This document shows, in pieces, positions 1-8,603 of a stretch of 64,000 bases of DNA (position 1 is the first letter of the stretch; each line of letters begins with the position of its first letter). The notes below the pieces were generated by a model. The model searched no databases. It had not been told where the DNA came from and saw only the letters and a program-made list of their open reading frames with translations. Made by a program: the position numbers and the translations under genes. Source of the stretch: Nocardia brasiliensis. GTDB taxonomy: Bacteria > Actinomycetota > Actinomycetes > Mycobacteriales > Mycobacteriaceae. The stretch spans positions 620,001 through 684,000 of the forward strand of contig NZ_CP046171.1 of assembly GCF_011801125.1 (NCBI RefSeq), read 5' to 3'.

Positions 1-216
1 CACCAGCAGGGATTCGACCAGGCTCGCGCCGAACCCGCCGTACTCCTCCGGAATGGCCAGTGCAGCGACCCCGATCTGCTCGCACAGCAGCCGCCACAGC
101 GCCGGGTCGTAACCGAGTTCGGTACCCATGGCCGCGCGCACGGCCGCGGACCCGGCGTGTTTGGTGAGCAACGCGCGCACCGAAGCGGTGAATTCCTGTA
201 GTTCGGTGTTCGTCAT
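1..216 (-). CDS. fadE33: Acyl-CoA dehydrogenase, N-terminal part (FadE33-like)
   Basis: This is the first 72 codons of an acyl-CoA dehydrogenase; the rest lies beyond the window edge. The N-terminal helical domain shows the family PEEYGGFG turn near residues 56-63. Its ATG overlaps the stop of the upstream dehydrogenase (ATGA, 213-216), so the two are translationally coupled. The order fadD3-(echA)-fadE31-fadE32-fadE33 matches M. tuberculosis Rv3561-Rv3564, which is why I name it fadE33; the visible part alone could not tell FadE paralogues apart. Expected role: FAD-dependent dehydrogenation of a ring C/D-derived acyl-CoA in the cytoplasm. Confidence 0.75.
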   Translation of the reverse strand, partial: MTNTELQEFTASVRALLTKHAGSAAVRAAMGTELGYDPALWRLLCEQIGVAALAIPEEYGGFGASLVESLLV

Positions 217-1235
217 GCCGTCCCTCGCTGGGCCGTCCGTTCGGCGCGCAGCGCGCCTGCGATCCGGCCGCGGTGCAGATCCGTTGTGCCCCATGCGGAG
301 CGCAGCGCGGTGACCCTGGTGAGCCACAGTGAAAGGTCGTATTCGGCGGTGTAGCCGATCGCGCCGTGCACCTGCAGGGCCGCCCTGGCCGCCTGATAGG
401 CCGCGTCACCGCAGGCGATCACGGCCGCGGAGACGTCGCGGCCCCGGGTGGGCGCCGCCATGGTGAGCGCGGCGCGGTAGAGCAGCGGCTCGGCCAGGTC
501 GAGCCCGATCAGCACGTCGGCGAGTTTCTGTTTGACGGCTTGGAATTCGCCGATCGGTTTGCCGAATTGCTTGCGCTGCTTGGCATATCCGGTGGTGGCG
601 TCGAGCAGGGACCGGCCTGCGCCGAGCAACTGGGCCGCGCAGGCCAGCGCGCCGGTGTCGAACGCGGTGGCTACGGCCGCGCGCACGGCATCGCCCTCGG
701 CGACCGGTTCGTCGGCGGCGACGGTGAACAGCCTGCGAGCCGGATCGATCGAGCGGATGGCGCCGGTGCGGTGCGCGGTGGACAGCCGTGCGTCGTCGGC
801 GATCAGGACCAAATCGGCGGTGTCGGCGTCCAGCGCGACGCTGCTCTGCCGCTGCCCGGCGAACGCGATCGTGCCCAGCGCGCTGCCTTCGGCGCAGCCG
901 GGTAGCCAGCGCTCAGCCGGTGCCCGGTCCGGAAGTGCCTGCAGAAGCGCGGGTATGGCCGCCGCCGTTTCGATCAGCGGGCCCGGCGCGGCGGCGCGGC
1001 CGAGTTCGATGAACGCCACGACCAGATCGATCGGCTCGGCCCCGACGCCGCCGTGCGCGTCCTCGATGGCCAGGCCGAGCACGCCGGCCCCGGCCAGCTG
1101 CCGGATGAGCGCCTGCCCCGGGCGCGGGTCACCGGCCGCCCAGCTGCGGACCGCCGCAGGTGTGCGTCCGGTGTCGAGCAGCTTGCGTACGCTGCTGCCG
1201 AAGTCGAGTTGCTCGGGACTGAGCGCGAATCTCAT
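213..1235 (-). CDS. fadE32: Acyl-CoA dehydrogenase, FadE32-like subunit
   Basis: A 340-residue acyl-CoA dehydrogenase. The FAD-binding segment YAKQRKQFGKPIGEFQAVKQ and the C-terminal QVHGAIGYTAEYDL signature are present. The usual C-terminal catalytic-glutamate motif G(T/S)NE is absent, typical of the half-active subunits of actinobacterial heteromeric dehydrogenases. The downstream partner in the same operon, FadE31, keeps that motif, so I infer they pair. The start ATG at 1235 gives the natural N-terminus MRFALSPEQ; longer in-frame extensions run into fadE31. It overlaps both neighbours by ATGA-type junctions. In M. tuberculosis this operon acts late in ring C/D breakdown. Confidence 0.83.
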   Translation of the reverse strand: MRFALSPEQLDFGSSVRKLLDTGRTPAAVRSWAAGDPRPGQALIRQLAGAGVLGLAIEDAHGGVGAEPIDLVVAFIELGRAAAPGPLIETAAAIPALLQALPDRAPAERWLPGCAEGSALGTIAFAGQRQSSVALDADTADLVLIADDARLSTAHRTGAIRSIDPARRLFTVAADEPVAEGDAVRAAVATAFDTGALACAAQLLGAGRSLLDATTGYAKQRKQFGKPIGEFQAVKQKLADVLIGLDLAEPLLYRAALTMAAPTRGRDVSAAVIACGDAAYQAARAALQVHGAIGYTAEYDLSLWLTRVTALRSAWGTTDLHRGRIAGALRAERTAQRGTA

Positions 1236-2374
1236 CGGCTGCTTCCTCTCGGTAGTCCGAGCAGCCGCTCGGCGATGATGTTGCGCTGAATCTCGTTGGT
1301 GCCCGCGTAGATCGGGCCCGAGAGCGAGAACAGATAGCCGTCGGTCCACGGTCCATGACGTTCGGCGGCGGCGCCGAGCACGTCGAGTCCGGTCTCGTGC
1401 ATGGCGATATCGAGCTCGGACCAGAACACCTTGGTGATCGAGGATTCCGCGCCCAGCTTGCCGCCCTCGTTGAGCCGGGTCACCGTGCCGAAGGTGTGCA
1501 GGCGGTATGCCTCGCTGCCGATCCAGGCGTCCACCACGGCATCGCGCTGCGCGGTGTTGGCCTGGTCGCCGTGGTCGAGCCAGAGGTCGATCAGCCGTTG
1601 CGCGGTGGCGCTGAAGCGTCCCGGGCTGCGCAGCGACAGCCCGCGCTCGTTGCTGGAGGTGCTCATCGCGACCCGCCAGCCTTCACCGGGCGCGCCGATC
1701 ACGTCCCGGTCGGGCACGAACACCTCGTCGAGGAAGATCTCGGCGAAGCCGGGTTCGCCGTCCAGCTGGGGGATCGGACGGACCGAAACCCCGTCGGCGG
1801 TCAGCGGGAACATGACGTAGGTGAGTCCCTTGTGCCGCTCGGCCTCCGGGTCGCTGCGGAACAGGCCGAAGGCCCAATCCGCGTAGGACGCACGGGAACT
1901 CCAGGTCTTCTGGCCGCTGAGCAGCCAGCCGCCGCTGGTGCGGCGCGCGGTCGAGCGGATGCCCGCGAGGTCGCTGCCCGCCTCCGGCTCGGACCAGGCC
2001 TGCGCCCAGATGTCGTCACCGCGCGCCATCCGCGGCATGATCCGGTCCAGCTGTTCGGTGGTGCCGTGCTCGAAAAGCGTTGGCGCCAGCAGGAAGATGC
2101 CGTTCTGGCTGACCCGGCCCGGTGCGCCCGCCGCGTAGTACTCCTGCTCGAACAGCACCCACTCCAGCAGCGACGCGTCGCGGCCGCCGTACTCCCTCGG
2201 CCACGCGACCACGGAGAGCCTGGCCTCGGCGAGGGTGCGTTCCCACGCCCGGTGCGCCTCGAAGCCCGTCTTGGTGTCCATCGAGGGCAGCGGCTGCGCG
2301 GGTTTGTGTGCGGCCAGGAAGTCGCGGACCTCGGTCTGGAATTCCTGTGTCGCCGTGTCGATGTCGAGGTCCAC
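1232..2374 (-). CDS. fadE31: Acyl-CoA dehydrogenase, FadE31-like subunit
   Basis: A 380-residue acyl-CoA dehydrogenase, close to the 377 residues of M. tuberculosis FadE31. It shows WPREYGG near residue 58, the flavin region SEPEAGSDLAG and GQKTWSSRASYADWAFGLF, and a C-terminal GTNEIQRNIIAERLLGLPRG carrying the catalytic Glu. The GTG start at 2374 directly abuts the TAG stop of the enoyl-CoA hydratase gene. Together with the Glu-lacking FadE32 it probably forms a heteromeric flavoenzyme acting on a steroid ring-derived CoA ester. I recall a heteromeric IpdE1-IpdE2 dehydrogenase from this M. tuberculosis region, but the exact subunit mapping should be checked. Confidence 0.83.
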   Translation of the reverse strand: MDLDIDTATQEFQTEVRDFLAAHKPAQPLPSMDTKTGFEAHRAWERTLAEARLSVVAWPREYGGRDASLLEWVLFEQEYYAAGAPGRVSQNGIFLLAPTLFEHGTTEQLDRIMPRMARGDDIWAQAWSEPEAGSDLAGIRSTARRTSGGWLLSGQKTWSSRASYADWAFGLFRSDPEAERHKGLTYVMFPLTADGVSVRPIPQLDGEPGFAEIFLDEVFVPDRDVIGAPGEGWRVAMSTSSNERGLSLRSPGRFSATAQRLIDLWLDHGDQANTAQRDAVVDAWIGSEAYRLHTFGTVTRLNEGGKLGAESSITKVFWSELDIAMHETGLDVLGAAAERHGPWTDGYLFSLSGPIYAGTNEIQRNIIAERLLGLPRGSSR

Positions 2375-3253
2375 CTATGTCGCCCCGTTCTCGCCGGTCG
2401 CGGTGGCCTTCATCGACTTGGCGTTCATGCCGCCGAGCGAATCGGCGCCGACCTCGGCGTTGTGCGCGTGCGCGAAGTGGTGCAGGCCGAACACCGAGTC
2501 CATGCCCGCCCGCATCCCCATCAGGTCCTCGGCCTGATTGACCGCCTTCTTGGTGAGTGCGAGGCCGAATCGCGGCATGGCGGCGATCTTTTCGGCCAAC
2601 GCGAACGTCTCGGCCGCCAGCTCGGCACGCGGCACGACCCGGTTCACCATGCCCCATTCCTTGGCCTGCGCCGCGCCGAAGCGGTCGCCGGTGAACAGGA
2701 ACTCCTTCGCCGCGCGCGGTCCCATCACCCAGGGGTGGGCGAAGTACTCGACGCCAGGAATGCCCATCCGCACCACGGGATCGGAGAAGAACGCGTCGTC
2801 GGCGGCGACGATCAGATCGCAGACCCAGGCCAGCATCAGCCCGCCGGCGATGCACGCGCCCTGCACCATCGCGATGGTCGGCTTGGGGATTTCGCGCCAG
2901 CGCCTGCACATCCCGAGATAGACCTCGAGCTCGCGCGCGAAACGCTGGTCGCCGCCGACCTTGTCGACGTGGTCCCACCACAGCGCGGCCTTGTTCGGGT
3001 AGTGCACGTGGTGGTCGCGGCCCGGTGTGCCGATGTCGTGTCCGGCGCTGAAGTGTTTTCCGTTGCCCGCCAACACGATCACTCCGACCTCCGGGTCCTC
3101 GACGGCACGCTCGAAGGCGGCGTCGATGGCGTAGGTCATCACCGAGTTCTGTGCGTTGCGGTAGTCGGGCCGGTTCAGCGTCACGATCGCTACGCGACCA
3201 CGCACCTCGTAGGTGACGACTTCCCCCTCGTCTGGGACGGCCGGTTCCGACAT
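2375..3253 (-). CDS. Enoyl-CoA hydratase/isomerase family protein in the fadD3 operon
   Basis: A 292-residue crotonase-fold protein. Both oxyanion-hole segments are visible: SAGHDIGTPG near residue 70 and GACIAGGLMLAWVCDLIVAA near residue 135. It is longer than the usual 260 residues because of an insertion around HVHYPNKAALWWDHVDKVGG. The start sequence is GTG ATG with GAGGAG upstream; I take the ATG at 3253, but the GTG at 3256 is equally possible and would overlap the fadD3 stop. No hydratase gene sits here in the M. tuberculosis fadD3-fadE31-fadE33 operon. It may correspond to the EchA13-type hydratase encoded elsewhere there (inference). Probable job: hydration or dehydration of a HIP-CoA-derived intermediate. 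Confidence 0.8.
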   Translation of the reverse strand: MSEPAVPDEGEVVTYEVRGRVAIVTLNRPDYRNAQNSVMTYAIDAAFERAVEDPEVGVIVLAGNGKHFSAGHDIGTPGRDHHVHYPNKAALWWDHVDKVGGDQRFARELEVYLGMCRRWREIPKPTIAMVQGACIAGGLMLAWVCDLIVAADDAFFSDPVVRMGIPGVEYFAHPWVMGPRAAKEFLFTGDRFGAAQAKEWGMVNRVVPRAELAAETFALAEKIAAMPRFGLALTKKAVNQAEDLMGMRAGMDSVFGLHHFAHAHNAEVGADSLGGMNAKSMKATATGENGAT

Positions 3254-4806
3254 CACGAAATCTCCTCACGTAGTTGACGCTTGAGCACTTTCCCGGCGGC
3301 GCTGTAGGGCAGCTGGTCGCGGAATTCGACGAACCGCGGCACCTTGAAATTGGCCAGCACGGTGCGGGCATGGGTGAGCACCTGATCGGCGGTGAGTGTC
3401 GCGCCCGCCTTGCGGACCACGTACGCCTTGCCCACCTCGCCCATTCGGGTGTCCGGCACCCCGACGACCGCGGACTCGGCCACGCCCGCCAAGCGCGCGA
3501 GCGCCTGCTCGACCTCCGCCGGATACACATTGAATCCGCCGCTGATGTACATGTCCTTGAGCCGGTCGGTGATCTTCAGATAGCCGCGCTCGTCGACGGT
3601 ACCGATGTCACCGGTGTGCAGCCAGCCGTCGGAATCGATGGTGGCCGCGGTGTTTTCGGGATCGTCGAGGTAGCCGAGCATCACGTTCGGCCCGCGCAGC
3701 AGCACCTCGCCGTTGTCGGCGAGCCGCAGCTCGAAACCGGCGATCGGCCTGCCGCAGGTGCCCGCGATGGTGGCCGCGTCGTCGTCGGTGCGGCACATGG
3801 TGCCGAAGCCGGCGGCCTCGGACAGTCCGTAGGCGGTGAGCACGATGTCGAAGTCGAGTTCGTCGCGCATGCGCTCGATGAGCACCACCGGCACGGTCGC
3901 CGCGCCGGTGACCGCGATCCGCAGTGAGGACAGGTCGAAGTCGCCGCGCTCGGGATGGTCGAGGATGGTCTGATAGATCGTCGGCGGGCCGGGGAGCACG
4001 GTGATCCGCTCCTCGCTGACCAACCGCAAGGTGATCGGCACATCGAAGACCACCTGCGGCACGATCGCGGCCCCGGTGACCAGGCAAGCCAGGATGCCCG
4101 CCTTGTAGCCGAAGTTGTGGAAGAACGGATTCACCACGAGATACCGGTCGTCACTGCGCAGGGTCGTGCATTCGGCCCAGGCCCGGACCACCGCGAGGGC
4201 CTGCCGGTGCGCCACGAGCGTGCCCTTGCTGCGTCCGGTGGTGCCGGAGGTGAACAGGATGTCGGAGATGTCGTCGGGCCGGACCGCCGAGGCGCGTTCC
4301 TCGGCCGTTGCGCGGGTGACCCGCTCCGCGATCCCGACCAGATCCGACCAGTCGAGCGCGGTGGGATCGTCCGTCGTCGTACCCGGCTCGACCGGGATGA
4401 CCACCACCGTCTCGATGTCGAGATCCGGTGCGGTGGAACGTAGTTCGGCGAGGCGGTCGCGGCCGAGGAAGGTTCCGGCGATGAACAGCGCCCGCGCGTG
4501 CACCCGGGCCAGCACGTCGGCGGCCTCCTCGGCGACGTAGCGGGTGTTCAACGGCACCAGCGCCGCGCCCGCGTAGTGCGCGCCGAGCGCGGCGACCACC
4601 CAGTGATAGGTGTTCGGCGCCCACATCGCGACCCGGTCGCCGGATCGCACACCGCGCGCGATGAGCGCCCGTGCCACGTCCTGGACCGCGGCGTGCAGTT
4701 GTGTCCAGTCCAGCCGGACCGCGCCGTCGGCGAGCGCGGGTGCGGCGCCGAATGTGCGCGCGGCCTGCCGCAGCGCCTGCGGTGTCGTCTGTGCAGGGGT
4801 TGTCAC
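3253..4806 (-). CDS. fadD3: HIP-CoA synthetase FadD3 (acyl-CoA synthetase)
   Basis: A 517-residue ANL-superfamily adenylate-forming ligase. The AMP-binding P-loop ILFTSGTTGRSKGT is at about residues 183-196; YGLSEAAG, the DGWLHTGDIG motif and the C-terminal catalytic Lys region (PYSAAGKVLKRQLREE) follow. FadD3 of M. tuberculosis and Rhodococcus activates the steroid-derived acid HIP to HIP-CoA, and HIP-CoA releases KstR2 from DNA. The assignment rests on its place at the head of the operon, divergent from fadE30 across a KstR2-type palindrome. The start is GTG at 4804-4806. Its stop overlaps the next gene's start region. Confidence 0.88.
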   Translation of the reverse strand: MTTPAQTTPQALRQAARTFGAAPALADGAVRLDWTQLHAAVQDVARALIARGVRSGDRVAMWAPNTYHWVVAALGAHYAGAALVPLNTRYVAEEAADVLARVHARALFIAGTFLGRDRLAELRSTAPDLDIETVVVIPVEPGTTTDDPTALDWSDLVGIAERVTRATAEERASAVRPDDISDILFTSGTTGRSKGTLVAHRQALAVVRAWAECTTLRSDDRYLVVNPFFHNFGYKAGILACLVTGAAIVPQVVFDVPITLRLVSEERITVLPGPPTIYQTILDHPERGDFDLSSLRIAVTGAATVPVVLIERMRDELDFDIVLTAYGLSEAAGFGTMCRTDDDAATIAGTCGRPIAGFELRLADNGEVLLRGPNVMLGYLDDPENTAATIDSDGWLHTGDIGTVDERGYLKITDRLKDMYISGGFNVYPAEVEQALARLAGVAESAVVGVPDTRMGEVGKAYVVRKAGATLTADQVLTHARTVLANFKVPRFVEFRDQLPYSAAGKVLKRQLREEIS

Positions 4807-4851
4807 GGTTGTCCTTACCGTTCGTGCAGGGCTCTTATGTGCGCACCCTAC

Positions 4852-4867
4852 AAAGCAAGTGCTTGGT
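4852..4867. promoter_or_regulatory. KstR2 operator between fadD3 and fadE30
   Basis: The sequence AAAGC-AAGT-GCTTGGT lies in the 77-bp divergent intergenic region. Positions 4854-4867 read AGCAAGTGCTTGGT, an exact fit to the published KstR2 pattern AnCAAGnnCTTGnT as I recall it. TAGGTT directly downstream is a candidate -10 hexamer for the plus-strand gene. Binding here would silence both fadD3 and fadE30 until HIP-CoA accumulates. Confidence 0.82.
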
Positions 4868-4883
4868 AGGTTATCCTACCGGC

Positions 4884-6098
4884 GTGGGTGCGATCCAGAC
4901 CTCAGAATCCGACACCGCCGGTTCGGGCGGGCGGTTTTCCGCGACCGCAGACCAGCGATTCGCCGCCGACGTGCGTGAATGGCTCGCGGACAACCTGCAG
5001 GGTGAATTCCGTGAGCTGCGGGGTCTCGGCGGGCCGGGCCGCGAGCACGAGGCGTTCGACGAGCGCCTCGCCTGGGACCGGCATCTGGCCGCCGCGGGCT
5101 GGACCTGCCTGGGCTGGCCGACGGAATACGGCGGCCGGGCCGCCAGCGTGCGCCAGCAGGTGATCTTCCACGAGGAATACGCGAAAGCGAATGCGCCGGC
5201 GCGGGTTTCGCACGTCGGCGAGGAGCTGCTCGGCCCGACCGTGCTCGCCTTCGGCACCCAGGCGCAGCGTGCGCGCTTCCTGCCCGGCATCCGCACGGTG
5301 TCCGAGCTGTGGTGTCAGGGGTACTCGGAACCGGGAGCGGGCTCGGACCTGGCCGCGATCACCACCTCGGCCCGCCGCGACGGCGACGAGTGGTCGATCA
5401 ACGGACAGAAGATCTGGACGTCACTGGCCCACGTCGCCGACTGGTGCTTCGTGATCGCCAGGACCGAACCCGGCTCCACCCGTCATCACGGCCTGTCCTA
5501 CCTGCTTGTTCCGATGCGGCAGCCGGGCATCGATGTGCGTCCGATCATCCAGTTGACCGGTACCTCGGAGTTCAACGAGGTCTTCTTCGACGACGCCCGT
5601 ACCGCGGCGGATCTGGTCGTCGGCGAACCGGGCGAGGGCTGGCGGATCGCCATGGGCACGCTGACCTTCGAGCGCGGTATCTCCACCCTGGGCCAGCAGA
5701 TCCGCTTCGCCAGGGAGCTCGCCGACGTCGAGGCGTTGGCCCGGCGCACCGGCGCCGCCGACGATCCGTTGATCGCCGAACGGATCGACCGGGCCTGGGT
5801 CGGTCTGCGGGTGCTGCGCGCGCACGCCATTCGCACCATGCAGGGCGAGGGTGTCACCGACGGCGGACAGGCCTCGGTCGCGAAACTGTTGTGGGCCAAC
5901 TGGCATCGCGGACTCGGCGAACTGGCGATGGCCGTGCTCGGCCCCGCGGGTCTGGTCGCCGACGCGGACGATCTGAACGAATGGCAGCGGCTGTATCTGT
6001 TCACCCGCGCCGACACCATCTACGGAGGTTCGAACGAAGTGCAGCGCAACATCATCGCCGAGCGGGTGCTCGGCCTACCGCGTGAGGCACGAGGATGA
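4884..6098 (+). CDS. fadE30: Acyl-CoA dehydrogenase FadE30
   Basis: A 404-residue acyl-CoA dehydrogenase. Features are WPTEYGG near residue 80, SEPGAGSDLAAITTSARR and GQKIWTSLAHVADW for FAD and substrate, and GGSNEVQRNIIAERVLGLPR near the C-terminus with the catalytic Glu. Length and position (divergent from fadD3, followed by ipdF) match FadE30, which oxidises the propionyl side chain of HIP-CoA. The GTG at 4884 is chosen because any earlier start would place the KstR2 operator and the likely -10 (TAGGTT, 4867-4872) inside the gene. With that -10 the transcript would be leaderless or nearly so. The stop overlaps the ipdF ATG. Confidence 0.87.
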   Translation: MGAIQTSESDTAGSGGRFSATADQRFAADVREWLADNLQGEFRELRGLGGPGREHEAFDERLAWDRHLAAAGWTCLGWPTEYGGRAASVRQQVIFHEEYAKANAPARVSHVGEELLGPTVLAFGTQAQRARFLPGIRTVSELWCQGYSEPGAGSDLAAITTSARRDGDEWSINGQKIWTSLAHVADWCFVIARTEPGSTRHHGLSYLLVPMRQPGIDVRPIIQLTGTSEFNEVFFDDARTAADLVVGEPGEGWRIAMGTLTFERGISTLGQQIRFARELADVEALARRTGAADDPLIAERIDRAWVGLRVLRAHAIRTMQGEGVTDGGQASVAKLLWANWHRGLGELAMAVLGPAGLVADADDLNEWQRLYLFTRADTIYGGSNEVQRNIIAERVLGLPREARG

Positions 6099-6889
6099 GC
6101 GAGTTGTCCGTGCCGCCGTCGCCGATCCCCGGGCACGGCCTGCTCGCCGGACGCGCCGCCGTCGTCACCGCGGCGGCGGGCACCGGTATCGGGTCGGCCA
6201 CCGCGCGCAGACTGCTCGCCGAGGGCGCCGACGTGGTCGTCTCGGATTGGCACGAGCGACGGCTGGCCGAGACGGCGGCCGAGCTCGCGGGCGAGTTCCC
6301 GGATCGCAAGGTCGCCTCGATCGCCTGTGACGTGCAGAGCACCGAACAGGTGAACGCATTGGTGCGCGGGGCGGTCGAGGCCATCGGCCGGATCGACATC
6401 ATGGTCAACAACGCCGGTCTCGGCGGCGAGACGCCGGTCGTCGACATGACCGACGAGCAGTGGGATCGGGTCCTCGACATCACCCTCAACGGCACGTTCC
6501 GCTGCACGCGCGCCGCGCTCGGCTACTTCCGTGCCGCCGGGCACGGGGGCGTGATCGTCAACAACGCGAGCGTGCTCGGTTGGCGGGCGCAGCGCGGCCA
6601 GGCGCACTATGCCGCGGCGAAGGCGGGCGTGATGGCATTGACCCGGTGCAGCGCCGTCGAGGCCGCCGAGCTCGGGGTCCGGATCAACGCGGTGGCGCCG
6701 AGCATCGCCAGGCACGCCTTCCTGGACAAGGTCAGCTCGACCGAACTGCTGGACCAGCTGTCCGAGCGCGAGGCGTTCGGCCGGGCCGCCGAGCCGTGGG
6801 AGGTCGCCGCCACCATCGCCATGCTCGCCAGCGACTACACCACCTACCTGACCGGCGAGGTGGTGTCGGTCAGCAGCCAACGGGCTTGA
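6095..6889 (+). CDS. ipdF: Short-chain dehydrogenase IpdF (HIP pathway)
   Basis: A 264-residue classical SDR. It has an N-terminal cofactor-binding region (AVVTAAAGTGIGSATA, residues 23-38), NNAG near residue 108, the catalytic Ser in NNASVLGW and the YAAAK active site (Tyr/Lys near 171-175). It is ATGA-coupled to fadE30 exactly as Rv3559c is linked to Rv3560c in M. tuberculosis. IpdF is known as the NAD-dependent dehydrogenase that oxidises the 5-hydroxyl of the ring C intermediate. The cofactor glycine pattern is somewhat degenerate (AAAGTGIG instead of TGxxxGIG), also seen in the mycobacterial protein by recall. Confidence 0.85.
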   Translation: MSELSVPPSPIPGHGLLAGRAAVVTAAAGTGIGSATARRLLAEGADVVVSDWHERRLAETAAELAGEFPDRKVASIACDVQSTEQVNALVRGAVEAIGRIDIMVNNAGLGGETPVVDMTDEQWDRVLDITLNGTFRCTRAALGYFRAAGHGGVIVNNASVLGWRAQRGQAHYAAAKAGVMALTRCSAVEAAELGVRINAVAPSIARHAFLDKVSSTELLDQLSEREAFGRAAEPWEVAATIAMLASDYTTYLTGEVVSVSSQRA

Positions 6890-7138
6890 GCGGGTTCGGG
6901 TTTGCGGTCCTCGCGCTGGTGCGGGGCTGGTAGCCGACCGGTGGCCCGAGCGTCGCGGCGGCCCGATCGGGACGGACTGGACGGGCTGTCGAACCCGCGC
7001 ACGCGGCGCCGCGGGCCCGCAACGGCGCACCTCGGGCAAATGGGCAGCTGATCAGCTAGAAAAGGCGACGCCAGATGTCGCCGGGTTGTGCCATGCTGGT
7101 TGAGATCGGAACCCGCACTCTCCAAAGGGGCGATGGCT

Positions 7139-7876
7139 ATGGGCCTTGATAGCCCAGCTGCCCGCGAACAACTGGAACTCGAATTGGTGCGCGAAGTGGT
7201 GCTGGCTCGGCGCAAGCTGGACAGCACGGTGCTCGCCGCACTCACCCTCGGCGCCGAGTTGCTCGAGCACACCTCCGAACGTGCGACCGCGATGCGTGCC
7301 GCGCGGATTCTCGAGCAGTTCGCGATCGACGAGGTCGCGGTCGCGCGCGATCCGCGCGGCGCGTTACGTGCCGACCTGGCCCGAGATCACGAGCGAGCCA
7401 AACAGATCGGACTCGAACCCGACGATCCGTCGGCCGAGCAGTCCGAACAGGATCGGCGCAGGCAGCAGCAGGCCGCACTGCTCTGCGAGGTGCGCGCCGA
7501 TCTGCTCGACGTGGTGGCCAAGTGCCGCAAGTTCCGGCTCGACCGCGTCGCCTTCGACGAGGAGATCGCGCAGGGCCTGTGCGCGGCCACCGACAAGCTG
7601 GTGATCGGTGCCGATATGGACACCTATCAGGCGTGGCAGCGCGGCATGGTGCTGAAGTTGATCGAGGAGCCGGTGGCCTCGGGCCCGCCGCGGGTGATGG
7701 CGACGGTCGACGCCGGGCCGGGCCGCGGCCAGCTCACCGTCGAATGGGACAGCTGCGAGAGACGGTTGGCGCTGGTCGCGCGCATGGCCAGAGCCGGGGT
7801 GGCGCCGGTGGTCATCTGCGATCGGCTACTCGCGGATCTATCGGTGTCCTCGCCGCTGCGTTATTCGGTCCGCTGA
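7139..7876 (+). CDS. Protein of unknown function between ipdF and kstR2
   Basis: I do not recognise this 245-residue protein. It is predicted cytoplasmic, without signal peptide or membrane segment. The first 90 residues are rich in Leu, Ala, Arg and Glu and look helical, a hydrophilic linker with EPDDPSAEQSEQDRRRQQQ follows, and a mixed C-terminal half begins around residue 120. AAGGGG at 7125-7130 favours the ATG at 7139 over the ATG at 7133. A 249-bp spacer separates it from ipdF, so it may have its own promoter. M. tuberculosis has the PPE64 gene in the equivalent place; this protein is not a PPE protein. Confidence 0.6.
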   Translation: MGLDSPAAREQLELELVREVVLARRKLDSTVLAALTLGAELLEHTSERATAMRAARILEQFAIDEVAVARDPRGALRADLARDHERAKQIGLEPDDPSAEQSEQDRRRQQQAALLCEVRADLLDVVAKCRKFRLDRVAFDEEIAQGLCAATDKLVIGADMDTYQAWQRGMVLKLIEEPVASGPPRVMATVDAGPGRGQLTVEWDSCERRLALVARMARAGVAPVVICDRLLADLSVSSPLRYSVR

Positions 7877-7934
7877 GCGGGCCCGCGCGGTAGTCCGGAG
7901 TCGCGATCGGCCGCCTACCCGCGTGCCGGTCTGT

Positions 7935-7952
7935 ACCAAGCAAACGCTTGGT
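7935..7952. promoter_or_regulatory. KstR2 operator (autoregulatory) upstream of kstR2
   Basis: A perfect 7-bp inverted repeat, ACCAAGC-AAAC-GCTTGGT, ends 6 bp before the kstR2 ATG. It shares the (C/A)AAGC-N4-GCTTG core with the sites at 4852 and 15711. Its position over the start region implies negative autoregulation of the kstR2-fadA6 unit. Confidence 0.82.
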
Positions 7953-7958
7953 TGTATT

Positions 7959-8573
7959 ATGGCCGATGTGACGGCACCCGACGCTTCGAAATCAGCACGG
8001 CGCAATGAACTGCTCACACTGGCGGCCGAACTGTTCGCCGAACGTGGACTGCGCGCCACCACCGTGCGCGATATCGCCGACGCGGCCGGGATTCTATCCG
8101 GGAGCCTCTATCACCATTTCGACTCCAAGGAATCGATGGTGGACGAGATCCTGCGCGGCTTCCTGGACGACCTGTTCGGGCACTACCGTGAGATCGTCGC
8201 CGCCGGGCTCAGCTCGCGAGACACCTTGGAAGCCTTGGTGATCGCGTCCTACCAGTCCTTCGACCGGCATCACGCCGCGGTGGCGATCTATCAGGCCGAG
8301 GCGAAGCGACTGCGCACCGCCGAACGGTTCACCTACATCGCCGACTACAACCGCGAATTCCGCGAACTCTGGCACCGCGTGCTGACCAACGGCGTGCAGG
8401 ACGGCAGCTTCCGGCCCGAGATCGACGTGGAACTGGCTTACCGGTTCCTGCGCGACACGGTGTGGGTCGCGGTGCGGTGGTATCAGCCGGGTGGCCCGAT
8501 CACCGTCGACAACCTCGCCAAGCAGTATCTGACCATCGTGCTCGACGGGCTGACCGCCGCCGAAAACGGCTAG
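7959..8573 (+). CDS. kstR2: TetR-family repressor KstR2
   Basis: A 204-residue TetR-family repressor. The N-terminal HTH domain spans roughly residues 15-60 (LAAELFAERGLRATTVRDIA and ILSGSLYHHFDSKE). The C-terminal ligand domain has the aromatic-rich stretch VWVAVRWYQPGG. KstR2 controls HIP catabolism and is released by HIP-CoA; the call rests on length, overall similarity to Rv3557c by recall, the fadA6 gene directly downstream as in M. tuberculosis, and the palindrome 6 bp before the ATG. The ATG at 7959 is chosen because earlier starts would put the operator inside the gene. Confidence 0.88.
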   Translation: MADVTAPDASKSARRNELLTLAAELFAERGLRATTVRDIADAAGILSGSLYHHFDSKESMVDEILRGFLDDLFGHYREIVAAGLSSRDTLEALVIASYQSFDRHHAAVAIYQAEAKRLRTAERFTYIADYNREFRELWHRVLTNGVQDGSFRPEIDVELAYRFLRDTVWVAVRWYQPGGPITVDNLAKQYLTIVLDGLTAAENG

Positions 8574-8603
8574 GCCCCAAGCACATCACGTAGGAGTTCA
8601 CCG

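Noticed and set aside
1355..3277. A 640-codon open frame on the plus strand opposite fadE31 and the hydratase gene
   Set aside because: It is a G+C-driven mirror frame of two clear genes, is rich in Arg, Gly, Val and His, and has no family motif or ribosome-binding site.
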